A stretch of 61,260 nt of DNA from positions 14,579,988-14,641,247 of the forward strand of contig CM012954.1 in assembly GCA_000181795.3 (NCBI GenBank). The letters are read 5' to 3'. Position numbers and translations under genes: made by a program. Every line of letters starts with the position of its first letter. Positions within the stretch are counted from its first letter, which is position 1. The stretch is from Trichinella spiralis. Its lineage: Eukaryota > Nematoda > Enoplea > Trichinellida > Trichinellidae. The notes beneath the pieces are model-generated. The model was not told the origin of the DNA, searched no databases, and saw only the letters and a program-made list of their open reading frames with translations. This document shows, piece after piece, positions 1 to 14,121 of the stretch.

Positions 1-69
1 TATATTTTTTTACAAATTATAAAGTGATTATTATATAGGATTGTGGAGCTTTGTAATAATTTTTTTCAG

Positions 70-1555
70 GGTGAGCGCTTGAGAAGTGGTTGGATGCGCA
101 TTTGCGGTTTGTTTAGAACGAAAACAAAAACGTGATCGAGAATTGTCTAACGTGCAGAAGGTGTCGAGCAGCAGTACAACTGCCAGCGGTGGGAATTTCA
201 CAGGCACGTCTACGACGTCACAGCAATTGCTTAATGGTGGAACTTCGACCGCTTGCACTGACAGTATAAGCAAAAGCAGTACAACGGCAGTGGCCGCGAG
301 CATCATCACACCTGCCGGTGCAATTTCGGATGGTAAAACAGCATTTCCACGGCACAATTTTCGATATCTTTCCTTAAGGGACCGTTTGTATGATCCTCAG
401 AATTTCAAGCCAACTGGTATGAGTGAATTTTTTGATTTATCACTTATGTTTTTTATAACCCCCCCGTAGTACATTGGTATTTATATTTGTATGCTGTTTT
501 TGCTTGTTTCAGAACCACCTCCGATTAAAGTGGTCAATTGTCCGCATGCAATTGCAAGACCTCAACCTAACCGATCACTTTTTGAAAGGCAAAGCTCCGT
601 ACGTTTGCTTGCATCTAGTCCACTCGACACCGGTTCATTTCGACGGTTCAACAGTCTTCGATTAACAACAAGCACTCTGACGCCAACAGACTTGCCATAT
701 TTTTCCTCTGGTGAAGAAAAAACCACAAAACATTATATTCAAATATATTTATGTTTATTTGTTTTTTGAAACAGATATTTCCAATAAGCCGATTGCTGAA
801 GAAGAATCACAAGATTTCACCGCTGCTTGCACTGCAGCATCAACGACGACTACAGCAGAGACATTGAACAAATTTGACACGGTGGTAAACTTGCTATATA
901 ATTAATTACTGGTTTTAACAATTTAATTAATTTGAATAAAGCTGTACTTTAATTATCTTTATTATCGTAATATTTTTTTGTTTTATTAGTTCTTTTTTTA
1001 TTTTTTTCAGCTTTCCAGTTGGCTTGCTGAACCAATCAGTGAAACGATGTCGACAAAATCGACAACTTCTATGCAGACGTCAATTTCGCAGCCTGATTTC
1101 AGGCAATACAGAACGTTGCAGCCACGCTCCAAAGGTCAGGAATGGTTAGAAACGATCGCTGAACAAGCGAAAGCAATACGAGAGCAACGTGAAGCTGAAA
1201 ATGCCAAGGTTTATTATTTTGTTATTTATGAAAAATTGTACATATATATATATAAATATAATTTGTATGATGTGCTGATTTGTAGAATAGTGCAGCTATT
1301 GCCGGTTCTCCAACCCTGTCGAATGTATCTCGTGTGAGCAGTATGTCGCCCAATTGTAATGATGATTTGAGCAGGTCGGTTCGACCGCACGAAGAATTGC
1401 ACGAAAATCGTCTTAGCAGCTCGAAAGTGCCGGCTTGTTCAACTGAGGATCCGTTTGAAGTGAAATGGAACTCATTGGATAAATCGTCACTCAATACGAA
1501 TCCTTTCATACAAACTGAATCACCTGAAAACAGTACAACTGGAGATAGCAGATGA
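70..1555 (+). CDS. numb: Numb, C-terminal part (5' end outside window)
   Basis: Membrane-associated adaptor that antagonises Notch and links cargo to AP-2 and EH-domain endocytic proteins. Exons read as 70-416, 513-710, 775-884, 1011-1208 and 1286-1555, about 374 residues, all joined in phase. The first exon holds the end of the PTB domain (GERLR, then VGCAFAVCLERKQKR). Next come basic serine motifs (FERQSS, RFNSLRL) like the atypical-PKC sites of Numb, a helix with EWLETIAEQAKAI, and a C-terminal DPFE plus NPF, the adaptin- and EH-binding motifs of the family. Serine/threonine-rich linkers fill the rest. The stop is at 1553-1555. The PTB exon contains a frame break between GERLR (frame at 70) and VGCAF (frame at 86); see findings. 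Identity is confident, the exact 5' exon edge less so. Confidence 0.86.
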
Positions 1556-2383
1556 AAAATTTATCATCCATTACGAGGCGCTATTCCCCCCTCCCCCCAC
1601 TTTCACCTTTTTTGATGCAAATAAACGGAAGCAGTTGTCTTTTTTCTCGCTCTTTTGTTTAATAATTATTTTTCAAATTATGTTAAAAGCACACTTGCTT
1701 GTTTCGATGCTGCAATTTCGTGCGTAATTGCTCTGAAATTAGTTACATTGTTGTTATATTTTGTACGCAACGTGAAAATAAACAAAATTTATGCATATTT
1801 TTCTTTCTAATTTTTGAAGCATTTGTTCTATGAATGTTGTAAAGTTTGCAGTTCACAAGTTTTCGCGCAAGTTCATCTAATTAAACAAACACGATATGAT
1901 CTTTAATAATACATTTATTTATTTAGAAATAATATCTCATGCTGTCAAGTTCTTTGAACCAATATTTTCATTTTAATTAATAAAAAAATTATTAAATAAT
2001 TCTATTTAACAATAATTTAAAGCGCAGAATTATTATATTTAATTTCTAAATATATTTTTTTGAAAATTACTTTTATTGAACTTGCATATTTTTAAGTAGA
2101 CTGTAAAGTCCTGCTATATCAATTTCCCATTTTTGTGTATTTACAAGTGCAGTGTTGGTCGTGAATAAAAATTACAAAAATTGTACTTAAATTATGACCC
2201 GTTTGTTAATCATCAGTTAACGTTGATCTTCACTGAAATTTGTACAATGTATACTAATGTTTATGTAGACGCTTTGTTTATTTCACGTTATCTTTGTTTT
2301 TGTCCTTTACTGATGACGTGCAAGATTTATTGTAAATGCTGGTTTAGTTTATTTCATTTTGAAAATTTATTTTAGATTCTGAA
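1556..2383. other. Numb 3' flank and intergenic spacer
   Basis: AT-rich sequence with no supported gene. An AATAAA at 1620-1625, 65 nt after the numb stop, is a plausible polyadenylation signal. The remainder has short A/T runs and chance reading frames only. The promoter of the next gene should lie in its right half, but no motif is clear. Confidence 0.5.
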
Positions 2384-4869
2384 ATGATTGCTTCTAACAC
2401 TAGCGTTTTTGATACCGCTGATGATTTTTCATTGAAATCGACTGTTGATGTCAGCCCTCTGACATCATCTGACGTTCGGTGCAAAGACATGTTAGAGGAA
2501 AATTTTATTTCCTGCAAAGATGGTGATTATCCGCTTCAGGTGATTGGTGTTGACAAAGTGGAGCATTGTTTTGTTCTTAATGATACCGTGCTGGAGAAGC
2601 TGCTTTTAAATCCTGGAATAGCTGACAGAAGTTGCGGTCATTTCTGTCGCAGGACGTTTCGGCGGGAAAGTCGTTCATGTTAACTTTTTCCTAAAATATC
2701 TCAAGGCGGAAGTAAATTTTTACATTATGTCGATTTTTAATATTACTTGATGAAAATAATTATAGAATTCGGACTGGCTAGGGGATCGAAATTCTACTTT
2801 GGAAGGGTTTAGCTGGCGAGGTGGTGCCGAACGAGATACATCCGGTTTGCTGCTTTGGAGTAAACCGTTTATTATCGAACTCCCTGACAGCAAAGAAGAA
2901 GTAATTGCAATCACGAATTCATTTTTTCTAATGAATCATATTGTAATTTATGTTTAGATTGTCATCTTATTGATGGATACTCAAGGAGCTTTTGATAGTC
3001 AGTCGACTGTTAAAGACTGTGCGACAATTTTTGCTTTATCAACTATGCTGAGTTCTGTACAAGTTAGTTTTTGCTATCTTTTGAAATTATTTTGACTATA
3101 ATAAATGAATTGCAATAATTTTTTAGATTTACAATTTATCGCAAAACATACAGGAAGATGATCTGCAACATTTGCATTTGTTTACTGAGTATGGGCGCCT
3201 TGCATTGATGGATGAAGATTCAAAGCCCATTTCAGGTGAACTGTTGAAACTTTTTGAAACAAATGACAATTATAGGGTGTATTTGTGTTTTAGAGTTGTA
3301 TTTTTTGGTGCGCGATTTGAGAGTTTTCCCATATGAAGCAAGAGTACGGGATTTGTCGGAGGAGAAACGGATGTTGCAAAAGGAGATTAGAAGGTACGCA
3401 TTTCTAGATTTCGATTACTACGTGTACGAGAGTGAAAGTGTTTGCATATATTTCCCAGGTATCTAAAATATCAGCACGAGAAACGTGCAACAGTTGCGAT
3501 ATGACACATCCCGTGCTTGTTTTGCAGGACGTGAAGTGTTTTTGGATGCTCTCACCTTGCCTGCCGTGTTGCTACTTCACCCAACGTTCAGAGGACAGCT
3601 GTCTGGTTTGTTTCATTTTTTGTTTTAATGATTATAAAATTGGTTTTTGTTTTTTTTTAATAAATAATTGAATTTCAGAAATAGAACCGCAGTTTATTGA
3701 CCAATTGAAGCAGTTTGTCCCGTATGTATTATCTCCGCAAAATGTGGTCTTAAAAGAGATTGGAGGTCGAACGGTCACATGTCGGGAATTGTTAGAATAC
3801 TTTCGTGCGTATATGAAAATATTCGAAGGTGAAGATCTTCCCGAACCGAAATCGATGCTACTGGCAAGTGTTGTTTTTATTCAGTTGGAAGCTACAGTAT
3901 GAAATGTTCTGATTTTCAAGATTAGATTTTGTACATTTGAAATTAGTTAAAGTGAAACGAAAATGTGCAAACATTTCTGCTTGTCCATATATGCATGTAT
4001 GTAATGTATAGGTTGTTTTAGGCAACTGCAGAGGCGAACAATTTGGCAGCAGTTTCCTGTTGTCGGGCTACATATTGCCGGGGAATGGAAGAAAAATGCG
4101 GTGGCGACACACCGTATTTATCTTCTGCTATGCTGGAAGCTGAACATGCAGAGAATAGAAAAGTCGCAATTGAACAGTTCAAGAAAACACGCAAAATGGG
4201 CGGCGAATTGTTCAGCAAAGTTTTCCTGGAAAAACTCGAAGCCGACATCGAGGAATGCTTTGACAGTTACCAGAAAGTGAACAACGGAAAGCAGTTGTTC
4301 AGCTCGTTCAGAACCCCGATAGCGATGATCATCACTTTAGCCGTTTTGTACATTTTCCAACAAGCGTTTCTTTTCACTGGTTTGAGTTGTTTCGCATCGT
4401 TATGCAGCACGGCGGTTGGTTTGATTTTCATCACCGTCATCACTTGGTGCTATTCGAGGTGATTGTTGTTGTCTCGCTGATTTTTTTATTTGTTAATTTT
4501 TTAATTTTCCAACGTTACAACAATTGACTGACGAAAACAACAAATTTTCAGATCCACTGGAAATTTGCGCGAAATTTCACAAAGCATCGACGAACTGGCT
4601 GACAATTTGTGGCAGAATGTACGCAAGATTATCATATTTTTATTGTCTTTTCTCTATTTGGAAAGCTGATGGAATTGTTAGTTAATCTGTTTTGGTTTCT
4701 TTAGATTTTAGTTCCCTTTTCGGGCATGGCAGTTAACGCAGGCATGAAGCAAGCTTTCGTCAGTAATTTCAATTCATTCGGTGGAACAGCCAATCGAACT
4801 AATAATAATAATAATAATGCTACTACGAATACTGTACATGAAAGCAGAAAAAGATCCAACAAAAAATGA
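2384..4869 (+). CDS. atl: Atlastin, ER membrane-fusion GTPase
   Basis: Dynamin-family GTPase that fuses ER tubules. Exons read as 2384-2711, 2766-2900, 2958-3062, 3127-3235, 3294-3393, 3475-3605, 3679-3863, 4022-4458, 4552-4618 and 4705-4869, about 586 residues. Visible landmarks are [14 protein letters not shown] (switch region), [14 protein letters not shown] (DxxG), [21 protein letters not shown] (the G4 RD motif), [15 protein letters not shown] at the start of the middle domain, a hydrophobic hairpin around residues 475-525, and a C-terminal amphipathic helix. The tail has a run of six Asn (AAT repeat, 4798-4818) and ends in basic residues. The intron at 3864-4021 uses a GC donor. The first exon changes frame after GIADR and reads a damaged P-loop (see findings). 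The exon at 3475 could instead begin at 3459, which would need a frameshift. Start chosen at the first ATG after an acceptor-like AG at 2374-2375. Confidence 0.88.
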
Positions 4870-5907
4870 GGAAAGAAGCAAATCTGAACTTTGAAATTTT
4901 CAATAAACTAGATTGGTATTATTTTATCTTCTGTTGTAGGATTTATATTTTCTGATGACAAGCGTTAAAAATCATTCAAAAATGACATATTTCATTCAAT
5001 ATTGGAAACTGTAGCTGAGTAATTCATTCGTTCGTACGTTCATTCATTTCATCAGGCAAATGAAATTATTGCAAGGTATTTTAATTATTGGACATATTTC
5101 TTGATGAAAGAATTTTTTTAATAATAATAACAACAATAAAATGTATTCAACTCGTTTCATTTTTCTCTTGGTTTGTACTTTTACTTTTTCAGACGAATCC
5201 TGGAACATAACTACCGTAAAGTTGGTTTTTAAAATTTTAAAATCTTTGAAGATTTATTCACTAATAATGGCAAATAGCAATCTATTTAGCAAGAGTATGA
5301 TTTTTTGTTTCTTTTGTTATTATTTATTAGCAGTCAGTTTTTCATATTGCATAATCAACTTTTAGCATTATTTGAGTTTTTCATAGAACCAATGACGAAA
5401 AAGATTTCGTATGGTTGACGTTTAATCGAAAAAAATTGTCTTTTTTTCGTGCACAACTAAGTGTATGAAGTTTGTACAACAAAATTTTGATGAGTGACAT
5501 TGTTGATAATTGTATAAGATAAATGAACAATATAAAAAGAATTTCTCGTCAAAAGAACAATATTTTGATATGATGTTATAGATTTTTGTTTATCAACGTG
5601 CATAGGAACGAAAATTTTTCGTTTCGTTTCAACCAAAATGGACAAAACCAGCGAAGACAAGGAAGAAATTACGAAAAAAAAATTTTTTCAACTTGAAATC
5701 TATTACAGTAGACGGTAGTGATGTATTTTTGAATTTGTAAATTTCGATTGGTTAGTAAAAGTTGTTTCGAGTGGTGTTCTGAGTTTCGTTTGAACTTGTG
5801 TGTTTGAAAGTACGTGAACAGACGAAAATATTCCACTGTTGTGAGTGATTGTGTGGCATTTGGTTAATCGGATTGTACCCCTTTACAGCTTTTTGAAAAT
5901 TTGGAAG
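4870..5907. other. Atlastin 3' flank and QTRT2 upstream region
   Basis: No supported gene. AATAAA at 4902-4907 is a likely atlastin poly(A) signal. The rest is AT-rich with several short open frames that have no recognisable composition or splice context. Confidence 0.45.
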
Positions 5908-8502
<2,595 letters not shown>

Positions 8503-9242
8503 CTTCTCGTCAATTTGGATTGTTGATTTGCAACATTTTGTGTGAAGGAACAAAGCCTTCATTGTCTGTCGTAAGCTTATTATTACATTTTTGAAATTGT
8601 TTTGTACTTGCTTTGCTTTCTTCCTCCAATGTCCCCAGTATTGGCGGGAAAACATTAGCTGGTGGAGGGATGTGTTGTTGGTTGTTTTCGTCGTTTTCTT
8701 TTTTCTCACTTGTAAATGTTAGCAACACTGTGGTAAATGATTGCATATCCTGTAGAAGAATTTTATTTCGGCAATTGATTTTACTTGAACAATTTTATTT
8801 AAAATTTTACTCGTTGGCAGCTGGTGCTAACGAGTTGGGGGTTTTGCAGATCTGTGAAACGTCGATGACCATTGAAACTTTCAAGCTTTTGGTCTTCCAC
8901 GTTCTGTTGGCCATGCTTTAATTACTTTGGCGAGAAATTTTTACTTTTCAATCAATAAATTACGGCTTTCTGCGGCTAATCTGATGATTTGGTTGAGGTG
9001 AATGGAAATTTCAAGCGCAAAGTTTGAAAAACTGTATCATTTTGTTGCATATTTACTCCAGTATTTATTTCTTTCGTTTTCTTTCACAGGTTATGATGTA
9101 GGGTTCACCAGGTACATACATTCATACATGACTGTACAAGTTATGCATTCTTCTTCTTATTTCAATTTCTGCATATGTGTTTATAAATTTATATATATAC
9201 ATACAATAATATACAGATGGGGGGGGGTAGTTGAAAGCAAAA
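8503..9242. other. Convergent spacer between QTRT2 and globin
   Basis: The two flanking genes run tail-to-tail. The spacer contains overlapping open frames of 60-100 codons on both strands but no splice-consistent coding pattern. A run of eight G at 9221-9228 is conspicuous in such AT-rich DNA. No gene is supported. Confidence 0.45.
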
Positions 9243-11120
9243 CTAAAAGCTAGATTCACGACGAACGGTTTCCCGTTTTGCAGCCTCTCGGCTGTGTTGT
9301 TTGTGCCGTTGTAAGTAACCGTCTTTGATTTTTTCCACAATTACAGTAACAAGTAGAGTCCAAGCTTTGGAAAGATCTCGGTGCTTGCGTACAAGGCCGA
9401 CCATGTTGATCCGATCGAGTACCGCTTCTGCTAGCTGTTCCCAGATGCAATCTTCCATAAAACCAACGCTTATGTTTGCATGGGCTGCGCCGTAATTGTA
9501 GCAAGTTTGGAGGAATGGTTCACTGGGCTCGTTGATTTTTTCCACAGCTTGGCCAATCAAATCGGTCAACAGTTGCTCATGCCGACGCATGACCCCGGTA
9601 TTTGCTGGACCTTTAGCGAATCGTTCGACCACTTTTGCTTTTTCGAACATTGCCTAAATTAGAATTCATCACTGGTGTTGGACAATATACGATGTATACA
9701 GGGCAGTATATGTTATTTCTATTGATGTAGTTGAAGATTGAATATTTCACAAATTTATAATACATTTCAACATATAAGTTGCATTCCAAACTTTCATATA
9801 TTTGCGTGGCAAGGATATTTGTGATAAACTGTTCCAAAAGGGTCACCATCACTCAGTTATTACATTCCTTAGTACCGGCTGAATTGTTGTGGTCACGAAT
9901 ATTTCCAACATTAAGCAAATATTAGCACAGCCATCAAAGATCGTTAATGACTCTGTGTGATCAATCGATTTTTACAAATGAAAATGGGTAATTTTTTCAA
10001 GGAAATATTATATTTTTTTAAATAATTAGGTAATTTATTTTTGGTAAAAAAATTAATGGTGGAAATTATTATCATTTGAAACCATGGGCAAAGTTTACCT
10101 AGTTATCGAGTGGCAGTTATCCATTTATATGGTATAATTAATTGGATAATTGGTTGTAATTTTTCGTTTTCCCGTAACCAAGGACCGTTGCATGGACGCC
10201 GAATGATTGAAATGAATGTTAGAAGACAAATTTTCAGCAGCTTGAAAATTTGAATTCACTCGAATGACAATTGTCAGTAATATTCCAATATGAAAATTGT
10301 TATCCAATTAATAAAGCTGCCAGCAGTTGTTGTTGCTGGTGGTATTGAATGTGTCGAAGGCGTGGCATGGACGCAATTGGTTTTGCTGTTGGTGTTTATT
10401 GTACAGCTGGATAGCTGGCTGAATTCAATTCAACTGCGCAGCCTGTTGCTCTAATGAAGCAATTATGCAAATGTGTTTACTTATGACAAGTTTCGCCTGT
10501 GATCAGTGCAAATCCACTCACTGACAGTAGCGTTTGCTTGATATTTCGCTTCCATATCAAGTAGCGTATTTTGTTGCTGTTGTTGTTTATGATGTTGGTG
10601 ATTTGGGTTCATCGTTATCGTAGTCCGAGTGGTCATTACTGTTGTTGTCTCAGGTACAAACCCCGGAACAAATAGATTAATAAAAAAATAGAGTTTTTTT
10701 TGTTTCATCGCTTACCCATCCAGTGGGACTTTTTTCGCAGAATTTTCGAAAAAATGCGTCGCCACCTTGAATCCGATTCATTAGCTGGACTTTGGGCCAA
10801 CTTTGAGCTAGCAGGTTCCGCTGGTGAATGGTCAAGTTCAGTCGGACCGACAGTGACGAGTACCTCAGTTCTTGCAAATTACTCGAACTAACTGATGTAG
10901 TTACTGCTGGAGTTGTTAATTTTGTTGTATGCGTTTGCCTTGCTGGAGAAGTTTGTTTCTCTGATCGCCTTCCACTTTTCTGTGGTCCACTCTTTACTGT
11001 TGGGGAACAGGGTGATAGTTGGTTTTTGTTGGGCTCTTTTCCAGCGGTTTGCAGACGCAGTTGCTCGGTATCTAGCGCCAGCACCTGTGGCGGTTGTGAC
11101 ATCGACCTATAATTATCCAA
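9243..11120 (-). CDS. Globin with long N-terminal extension
   Basis: Haem-binding globin. Two exons on the minus strand (complement 10716-11120 and 9243-9653) join in phase to 271 residues. Residues 1-94 are a Pro/Ser/Thr/Gln-rich extension. The globin fold starts about residue 95 with LTIHQRNLLAQSWPKV (helix A), followed by FFRKFCEKSP (helix B). Exon 2 carries FEKAKVVERF, a distal histidine near residue 160 (RRHEQLL), the proximal histidine near residue 193 (YGAAHANI), and AWTLLVTVIVEKIKDGY (helix H). Having both histidines suggests a haem-binding, possibly six-coordinate protein like other nematode globins. The 1,062 nt intron holds a Gln/Thr-rich open frame that might be an alternative exon. 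Translation could also begin at the seventh codon (Met), just after an acceptor-like AG. Confidence 0.85.
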
Positions 11121-13683
11121 CGTAGCTCAGAGCAATTAAACACAATTGAAATGTTGAATCGACTGAAAGCAATAAATTTAAATATTATGCACAGAAATTT
11201 ATACATTATTATGTGTTAACTGAATAACCTATGCGTTGCAGGTCTTGTTCTCTTTGGCCGTCAGCGTAGTAGATTAGTTATAACTATAGCTTATGTATTA
11301 CTCTGACTCTGACTAGCTGGAACTCTAGCTTTCTCTGACAACGCTGTCACCAATTAGCCGTGTCGGCAGAGTCCATTGGTCTCTCTCATTCTATATCTCT
11401 GTGTGCGTCTATTTCTTTCTAGCATCGATTACTGCCACCTACGCATTTTTTGATCCAACTGACCATGACTTTCATAAATATGCAAATCAGATTTCATTCT
11501 CCTCATTTCAATGCTTGAATTATTTATGCGATGATTTTTCTTTTTTTGCTTTTAATAAGACGGTTATTCAATATCAGACTAATAATTATTTAATGAACAT
11601 TCAAAATACATGATATTGATATTTTTTAGGTTAAAAAAACTAATATATACTTATCTAAATTTATTATTCTGAAATCTGAATTTTGTATCCTTTTCAAAAG
11701 CTATTTGTTCTGGTTTGTATATTTAACGACAAAGAAGTGAAGAATTGAATTGAATTGAATTGAATTGAATCAAATGAATAAGTGAATGATTGATTATAAT
11801 TATGTTGTTTTTCTTTTCATGTAACCATTACTTTTCATTATCGAAAAATAGTTAGTTTTGTAATTTTCATATTTGATTTGAGACATATTTCGAGTATCCT
11901 TTTCAAATCTTCATAATGAGATATTACAGTTTATCTCAGCGATTACTTCGTCTCAATCTCAGGTGCATTTGATTTAAACTCTTACCAGTTTTTTGCGAAC
12001 GTATATGATTTTGCATAGTTTAAATGTTGTCTGTTGGTGGATCTGTATTGATGAACAAGTCAAATTTGAAAATTAGCTTTTTTGATTTCCAATAGTTTCA
12101 TATTTCACAGTGCATTTTACGTTCAAAGTCAATGATGTTCATTTTGAAACATTTTTTAAGCTACAGCAACTCTGTTATCAAATTGTCATGTTAATTTAAG
12201 CTAGTCTTCAACGAAGTTTCTGCATTAATTAGCACTTTGCGGGATCTCAAGTAATTTTTGAAATTACGTAATCATTAAATAATCATGAATGATGTTAAGG
12301 TATTGTACGAGGTTTTGTTGTTGTTTTTTTCATTGTAACTATTATGCATCAAGGCTTTTGTAGATGTTTATAATTGTCCAGTGATTGGTAGCTGTTCGTC
12401 ACACCTGATTCTTCAGCTTGATCTGATATTAATTTTTTACAACTGAAATTATCAATTACTGTCAAATAAGTTGATATCGGTTTTTAAAGTATAAATGTAC
12501 TGTTCATGTTCCCAGTTGCGACGATGTCGCATTATTGTCCAAATTGGATATATTTTTGTCCTTTTATTTCCATTTCTTGTCTCCTTTTCGGCTGAACATC
12601 TGAATAATCCCTACGCAGTTGAAAATTGACCATCATCATCATCATCGACTAGGCAAAAGAAGCCACAACACGATAGCGCGCGTTAATCGCAAAAAATATT
12701 TGTCATTTTTGAAAATTTCAGCTCCCAGCTTCGTATTTGGGGCAGGCACAGATGATCGATTTTGAAATCACTTTTTTTATGCACATCCACAAAGCTGGAC
12801 GACGGTGAAAAGCCGCCATTCTGTGTGATAAAATGCCTCTAATAAAGTAATCATTTTTCACGTCAGTTTCTTTTCAATTGAAAACCAATGTTTGATGTTG
12901 GAAAGAATTGTTAGAAACGCTGAGTTGTTACGCATTTTCCAGACAATACATTTGACACTAGTCCAAAATGTGAAATTTCCTCCTTTCGGAATTTAGAACA
13001 ATTTTTGAAAAAAATGAAATTCTGCTTAATTTATAATTTCATATTAAGTCCTTTATGAATGTCACAATTGTGCAAGGCGTATATTTGTGTGCGTGTGTAT
13101 AGTTTGTTGTTGAATTACAGTGAGACAACTGAAACTATTATTTTAAACTGTTTTCTGCATTTAAATTTTCTGCCCGTGCTGTGCTCAAAAAATTCACTTT
13201 TTATTAGTTGGGAAGTCGTTCATTCTAAAGGTATGCGATCGATACGCCCCAGTTGGACTTAAGCCTTATTGAATATATACGTTGAAAATTACCTAGCTTA
13301 ATCATGCATAGCAAAATGTTATGAAGCCAACCGGTGTGTCCTTGCGAGTGTTGTAAAATGAAGAAGAAATGAAAGAAAATGATAAATTGTAAAGAAAATA
13401 AAATGCAAATACCGTGCTCTTGCATTGTCTGAATTCACTTTCAACGACGACAGTGAATTGGAATGATCAGTAGCGAAGGGAAACATGTCTGTAGAAAGCA
13501 GGAAAAACACAGTTATTCTCTTTGTTCATCTAACATTTCAGACAACATCCAGAGGCTTTTTCCTTAAACCACCCATAAATTTGCTTGACCAAGCTGGTGT
13601 TTTGGAAAAATGTTACTTCTGTCTCTGTCTGTTGTTCTTCATGCTTCAAAATGTTCCGCACCCAGCTTGTCGACTTTAAAGCG
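11121..13683. other. Gene-poor spacer upstream of globin
   Basis: About 2.5 kb with no supported protein gene. It contains the pentanucleotide repeat at 11742-11769, a (CAT)n run near 12639, and scattered short open frames. The part nearest the globin start (about 11,220-11,420) is less AT-rich and may be promoter or 5' UTR, but no specific element can be named. Confidence 0.4.
11742..11769 (+). repeat. (GAATT)n pentanucleotide repeat
   Basis: Five to six tandem GAATT units in intergenic DNA upstream of the globin gene. Simple-sequence repeat with no function visible. Confidence 0.9.
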
Positions 13684-13896
13684 TCAAGCTAATTGGCTAA
13701 CCAATTGCGCGATTCGGACTGCGTCATGATCCGACGAGAAAATTGTTGGCTGATGATCAACGTTCCACAAATCGATTCTCGCATGCGAACCAACCGAATA
13801 CAATGCCTTAATTGACTCTTGATGACGTACATTACTAGTGGCCAGAGGCCAGTTCAAACTTTTCAAACTCATCACTCGAGACTGGACTCTTTTTTG
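13684..13896 (-). pseudogene. Possible orphan WD-repeat-like exon
   Basis: A minus-strand open frame that looks more like coding sequence than its surroundings: higher GC, balanced composition, and an acceptor-like AG immediately before SRVMSLKSLNWPL. It contains NWPLATSNVRHQESIKALY and SHARIDLWNVD, resembling a WD-repeat strand ending in W-N-V-D, and stops at 13684-13686. Only about 225 bp separate it from the 3' end of SAP30BP on the same strand, leaving little room for upstream exons. It may therefore be a gene fragment, a pseudogene or the last exon of a gene I could not reconstruct. No family is assigned. Confidence 0.3.
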
Positions 13897-13995
13897 TTTT
13901 TCTGCTTACAGTACCCGTTTTTATTTACAAAAAAAATTAACTGAAACAATTCTAAAATACAAATTGAACAAAAGAAACAGCTTATACAAATAATT

Positions 13996-14060
13996 ATACA
14001 TACATACATGCATACATATATGTATGTACGTATATATGTATGTATGCGTGTGTGAGTGTA
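13996..14060. repeat. TACA/TATG tetranucleotide repeat, near-palindrome
   Basis: Tandem TACA units run into TATG units, forming an imperfect inverted repeat of about 50 bp centred near 14020, followed by TG-rich sequence. It lies 60-125 bp beyond the SAP30BP stop and could extrude as a cruciform or fold as RNA in the 3' UTR. Confidence 0.8.
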
Positions 14061-14121
14061 TGAATGTGAAAGAAAAATGCAATAATAAATAAAATTACTA
14101 AATATAAAAAAAATTTTTGCT

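Noticed and set aside
3459..3474. Upstream acceptor and frameshift in the sixth atlastin exon
   Set aside because: Using the acceptor at 3457-3458 gives a tempting YQHEK but then a stop. The acceptor at 3473-3474 keeps the frame without invoking an error, so it was adopted.
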